Below, piece after piece: positions 15,395 to 18,102 of a stretch of DNA of 18,102 nt. Both the position numbers and the translations under genes were made by a program. The stretch comes from DASQFU01 sp035632955. Lineage in GTDB: Bacteria; Eisenbacteria; RBG-16-71-46. The stretch spans positions 1-18,102 of the forward strand of contig DASQFU010000238.1 in NCBI GenBank assembly GCA_035632955.1. The letters run 5' to 3'. A model generated the notes under the pieces. It was given only the letters and a program-made list of their open reading frames with translations, was not told where the DNA came from and searched no databases. Position 1 is the stretch's first letter; each line of letters starts with the position of its first letter.

Positions 15395-15668
15395 GGCCCG
15401 GCGTGCATCCGAAACGTCAGCCACAGGCGACGCCGTAAGCGATGTTCTGACCCCAGATTCCGGCCTCCGAGCGCCGCTGGAAGCTCCACCGCGGAGCCTG
15501 AAGGTGCCCGTCGAGCGGTCCACGAACTTTTCTGGTGCGCGCGGTCCCAAGACGACTCGAGGTGCGACTCGACGAAATCTCCGCTCTCACCGATTATCCT
15601 GTGGCACATACCGAATCGCCTGCGCGGATCCCAAGGACGCGGTATCGACATCGGTGGAATGACACGTT

Positions 15669-15675
15669 AAGGAGG
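15669..15675 (+). promoter_or_regulatory. Strong ribosome binding site of the efflux adaptor gene
   Basis: AAGGAGG lies six bases before ATG 15682, a near-perfect Shine-Dalgarno. It decides the start against an open in-frame extension reaching back to 15535. Confidence 0.85.
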
Positions 15676-15681
15676 CACCTC

Positions 15682-16809
15682 ATGAAAAAGCGCATGGTGA
15701 TCATGCTGGCTGCGATAGCCGTCTTCATCGTGGTCTTGGGGCTGGTTAAGTTCCTGCAGATCCGTGCAGCCATCGCGCAGGGGGCATCCTTCCAACCCCC
15801 GCCCGAGGCGGTCACGACGATCGTCGCCCGCCCGGAGCAATGGCAGGCGACGTCGAGCACGATCGGGACGGTGACGGCAGTGCAGGGCGTGACCGTGAGC
15901 GCCGACCTTCCCGGGATCGTCAAGAACATCGATTTCACCTCAGGCAAGAGAGTGCGGGCTGGCGACGTGCTGGTACGGCTCGACACGAGCCAGGAGCGGG
16001 CTCAGCTCGCCGCCGCCGAGTCCCAACGCGACCTCGCGAAGCTCAACCTCGAACGTTCGCGCCAGTTGTTGGAGCGCCAGGTCATCGCGCAGGCGGAATA
16101 CGACCGGATCGCGGCCGAGGCCAAACAGGCGGAAGCCCGTGCCGGCGAGATTCGCGCCACGATCGAGCGCAAGAGAATCCGGGCCCCGTTCGCGGGCGTT
16201 CTCGGCATTCGTCAGATCAGCCTCGGCCAGTACCTGAACAGCGGCGATCCCGTCGTGCCTCTGCAAGCCATGGATCCGGTCTACGTGAGCTTCTCGCTGC
16301 CTCAGCGCGACGTCGGCTCGTTGAAAACCGGCGCCGAGGTGACCGTGTCGGCCGACAGCATTGCCGGGTTCAACGCGGTTGGGAAGATCACCGCGATCAA
16401 CTCGGTGGTCGACGCAGCCACGCGCAACGTCGAGGTCCAGGCCACCTTCAGGAATCCCAGGGCCAGGCTGCGCCCCGGCATGTTCGTCGAAGTCCAGACG
16501 AATCTGGGTGCCAGCGACTCGGTGATCGCCCTTCCGGCCTCGGCGATCAACTACGCGCCCTACGGCAACTCGGTGTTCGTCGTCGGCGATCTCAAAGGTC
16601 CGGACGGCAAGACCTACCGCGGCGTGCAGCAGCGATTCGTCAGGCTCGGCGGCGGGCGTGGCGATCAGGTCGCAGTTTCCTCCGGCATCAAGCCGGGCGA
16701 GGAGGTCGTGACCTCGGGCGTGTTCAAGCTGCGCAACGGCGCGTCCATTCTCGTCAACAACAAGACGCAACCCTCCAACGACCCGACGCCCACGCCGGAG
16801 GATAGCTGA
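15682..16809 (+). CDS. RND efflux periplasmic adaptor (membrane fusion protein, HlyD/AcrA family)
   Basis: The 375-residue protein links an inner-membrane RND pump to an outer-membrane channel. An N-terminal hydrophobic anchor (about 5-25, after MKKR) has no lipobox cysteine, so it is membrane-anchored and not a lipoprotein. A split lipoyl domain follows (GIVKNIDFTSGKRVRAGDVL near 75-95, and IRAPFAGVLGIRQISLGQYL near 170-190), flanking a helical hairpin rich in Ala/Glu/Gln/Arg (about 105-165). Then come the beta-barrel (DPVYVSFSLPQRDV, TRNVEVQATFRNP, LRPGMFVEV) and a membrane-proximal domain with IKPGEEVVTSGVFKLRNG. It resembles the MexA/MdtA-like subgroup. Its TGA shares one base with the ATG of the pump gene, so the two are translated together. 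Substrate unknown. Confidence 0.94.
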   Translation: MKKRMVIMLAAIAVFIVVLGLVKFLQIRAAIAQGASFQPPPEAVTTIVARPEQWQATSSTIGTVTAVQGVTVSADLPGIVKNIDFTSGKRVRAGDVLVRLDTSQERAQLAAAESQRDLAKLNLERSRQLLERQVIAQAEYDRIAAEAKQAEARAGEIRATIERKRIRAPFAGVLGIRQISLGQYLNSGDPVVPLQAMDPVYVSFSLPQRDVGSLKTGAEVTVSADSIAGFNAVGKITAINSVVDAATRNVEVQATFRNPRARLRPGMFVEVQTNLGASDSVIALPASAINYAPYGNSVFVVGDLKGPDGKTYRGVQQRFVRLGGGRGDQVAVSSGIKPGEEVVTSGVFKLRNGASILVNNKTQPSNDPTPTPEDS

Positions 16810-18102
16810 TGAAATGGACCGACCTATTCATCCGGCGCCCGGTCCTGGCGCTGGTCGTCAATCTGGTCATCCTGATTGCCGGCCTGCAGTCGATCCGCTC
16901 GCTCAGCGTGCGTCAGTTCCCGCGCAGCGACATGGCCGTCGTCCGGGTGACGACGGCTTACATCGGCGCGGGCGCCGATCTCGTGCGCGGCTTCATCACG
17001 ACGCCGCTCGAGCGGGTGATCGCCAGCGCCGACGGCATCGACTACATCGAATCCTCCAGCGCTCAGAGCGTGAGCACGATCACCGTCCACCTGAAACTGA
17101 ACTACGACACCAACGCCGCGCTGACCCAGATCCAGGCCAAGGTGGCCCAGGTTCGCAACGACCTGCCGCCGGAAGCCGAGGCCCCGATCATCGAGCTCGA
17201 GACCGCGGACACCGAGTTCGCCTCGATGTACATCGGCTTCGCCTCGGAGGATCTCGATCCGAACCAGGTCACCGACTACCTCACGCGCATCGTGCAGCCC
17301 AAGCTGAGCTCGGTCCAAGGCGTTCAGCGCGCCGAGATTCTCGGGGGCCGCACGTTCGCGATGCGCGTGTGGCTCAAGCCCGATCGCATGGCGGCGATGG
17401 GCATTTCGCCGTCCCAAGTGAGCGACGCGCTCGCGGCGAACAACTATCTCTCCGCGCTCGGCAGGACCAAGGGTTCCATGGTTTCGGTGAACCTGGTCGC
17501 GAACACCAACCTCGAGACGACCGAAGACTTCCGCAGGCTGGTGGTCAAGGAGGACAAGGGGAACGTCGTCCGACTCGGCGACATCGCCGACGTCTCGCTA
17601 GGCGCCGAGACCTACGATCAGGACGTTCGCTTCGACGGCCAGGCCGCCACCTTCATGGGCATCTGGGTGCTTCCCGGCGCCAACTCGCTCGACGTCATCG
17701 GCCGGGTGCGCGAGGCAATGACCGACATCAAGACCCAGCTCCCGGTCGGCATGACCTCCGGCATTCCCTACGATGCAACGGAATACATCGATGACGCCAT
17801 CCACGAGGTCCTCACGACCCTCTCGCACACCCTGCTGATCGTCGTCGCCATCATCTTCCTGTTCCTCGGATCGGTGCGAGCGTTGATCATCCCGGTGGTG
17901 GCGATTCCGATCTCGTTGATCGGCGCGGTGTTCCTGATGCAGATGGCGGGCTTCACCATCAACTTGATGACCTTGCTCGCGATCGTGCTCTCGGTGGGGC
18001 TGGTCGTCGACGACGCGATCGTGATGGTGGAGAACGTCGAGCGGCACCTTCATAACGGCAAGTCCGCCTCCCGCGCGGCCATGGACGCTGCGCGCGAGCT
18101 CG
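16809..18102 (+). CDS. RND-family inner-membrane efflux pump (AcrB/MexB-like), N-terminal part
   Basis: The ATG at 16809 overlaps the adaptor stop (TGATG), and the frame stays open for 431 codons to the window end; a full pump is about 1,000-1,050 residues. It begins MKWTDLFIRRPVLALVVNL with the first membrane helix, followed by the periplasmic porter region (NYDTNAALTQIQAKVAQVRNDL is the classic HAE1 pattern; GVQRAEILGGR; RLGDIADVSLG). A cluster of membrane helices starts near residue 340. The proton-relay aspartates are present as Asp401 and Asp402 in LVVDDAIVMVENVERH, matching Asp407/Asp408 of E. coli AcrB, so the pump should be proton-driven. The N-terminal sequence fits the multidrug (HAE1) rather than the heavy-metal branch; the drug range is unknown. 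Confidence 0.94.
   Translation, partial: MKWTDLFIRRPVLALVVNLVILIAGLQSIRSLSVRQFPRSDMAVVRVTTAYIGAGADLVRGFITTPLERVIASADGIDYIESSSAQSVSTITVHLKLNYDTNAALTQIQAKVAQVRNDLPPEAEAPIIELETADTEFASMYIGFASEDLDPNQVTDYLTRIVQPKLSSVQGVQRAEILGGRTFAMRVWLKPDRMAAMGISPSQVSDALAANNYLSALGRTKGSMVSVNLVANTNLETTEDFRRLVVKEDKGNVVRLGDIADVSLGAETYDQDVRFDGQAATFMGIWVLPGANSLDVIGRVREAMTDIKTQLPVGMTSGIPYDATEYIDDAIHEVLTTLSHTLLIVVAIIFLFLGSVRALIIPVVAIPISLIGAVFLMQMAGFTINLMTLLAIVLSVGLVVDDAIVMVENVERHLHNGKSASRAAMDAAREL

Larger units (their letters stand above)
15320..15681. other. Divergent intergenic region upstream of the RND efflux operon
   Basis: About 360 bases between the glyoxalase-like gene and the efflux adaptor. Short open frames cross it on both strands but none has a start site or recognisable similarity. 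No regulator gene (TetR, MarR) is present. It holds a candidate minus-strand promoter (15363-15394) and the adaptor's ribosome site; I could not identify a plus-strand promoter or an operator palindrome. Confidence 0.5.

Noticed and set aside
16814..17794. A 326-codon plus-strand open frame
   Set aside because: It is an out-of-frame shadow of the RND pump; the pump frame starting at 16809 carries the membrane helices and the Asp pair.

Overview
This is a high-GC, gene-dense bacterial chromosome segment with no RNA genes, insertion sequences, CRISPR arrays or phage genes that I can see. Two genes carry a C-terminal beta-sandwich tail of the FlgD-Ig / type IX sorting style (an NPF segment, then a conserved GVY...R(L/T)...R end). 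Together with the GC content, this suggests a Gram-negative lineage such as Candidatus Eisenbacteria, Gemmatimonadota or a relative. That placement is an inference; no marker gene lies in the window.

Left part (1-9664): a purine-ring (urate to ureidoglycolate) degradation island. On the minus strand a hybrid sensor histidine kinase is followed at short spacing by allantoinase (allB), an allantoate amidohydrolase of the M20 family (allC), OHCU decarboxylase (uraD) and 5-hydroxyisourate hydrolase (uraH). The allC/uraD and uraD/uraH junctions have overlapping stop and start codons. A plus-strand gene of the CitE/malate-synthase-like aldolase superfamily (the family I know as DUF6986) converges on uraH and diverges from allE, (S)-ureidoglycine aminohydrolase. 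Five steps are therefore encoded: HIU to OHCU to allantoin to allantoate to ureidoglycine to ureidoglycolate. Urate oxidase, xanthine dehydrogenase and a ureidoglycolate-cleaving enzyme are not in the window.

Downstream of allE on the same strand lies the most unusual gene: one continuous reading frame that joins a YkuD (L,D-transpeptidase-fold) domain without a signal peptide to a MurC/Mpl-type Mur ligase. The architecture suggests a cytoplasmic two-step murein-peptide recycling enzyme (L,D-carboxypeptidase plus peptide ligase). This is an inference from domain order and the missing export signal.

Middle part (9841-14231): a small DUF423 membrane protein; a broken remnant of an M43-like secreted metalloprotease with a frameshifted sorting tail; an orphan Rieske non-heme iron oxygenase alpha subunit; a perfect 12-bp hairpin between convergent genes; and a 721-residue secreted, cysteine-containing protein of unknown function with an intact sorting tail.

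Right part (14403-18102): a half-length VOC (glyoxalase-fold) remnant, a complete glyoxalase-like protein on the opposite strand, and a two-gene RND efflux operon (periplasmic adaptor plus the N-terminal 431 residues of the inner-membrane pump, cut by the window edge).
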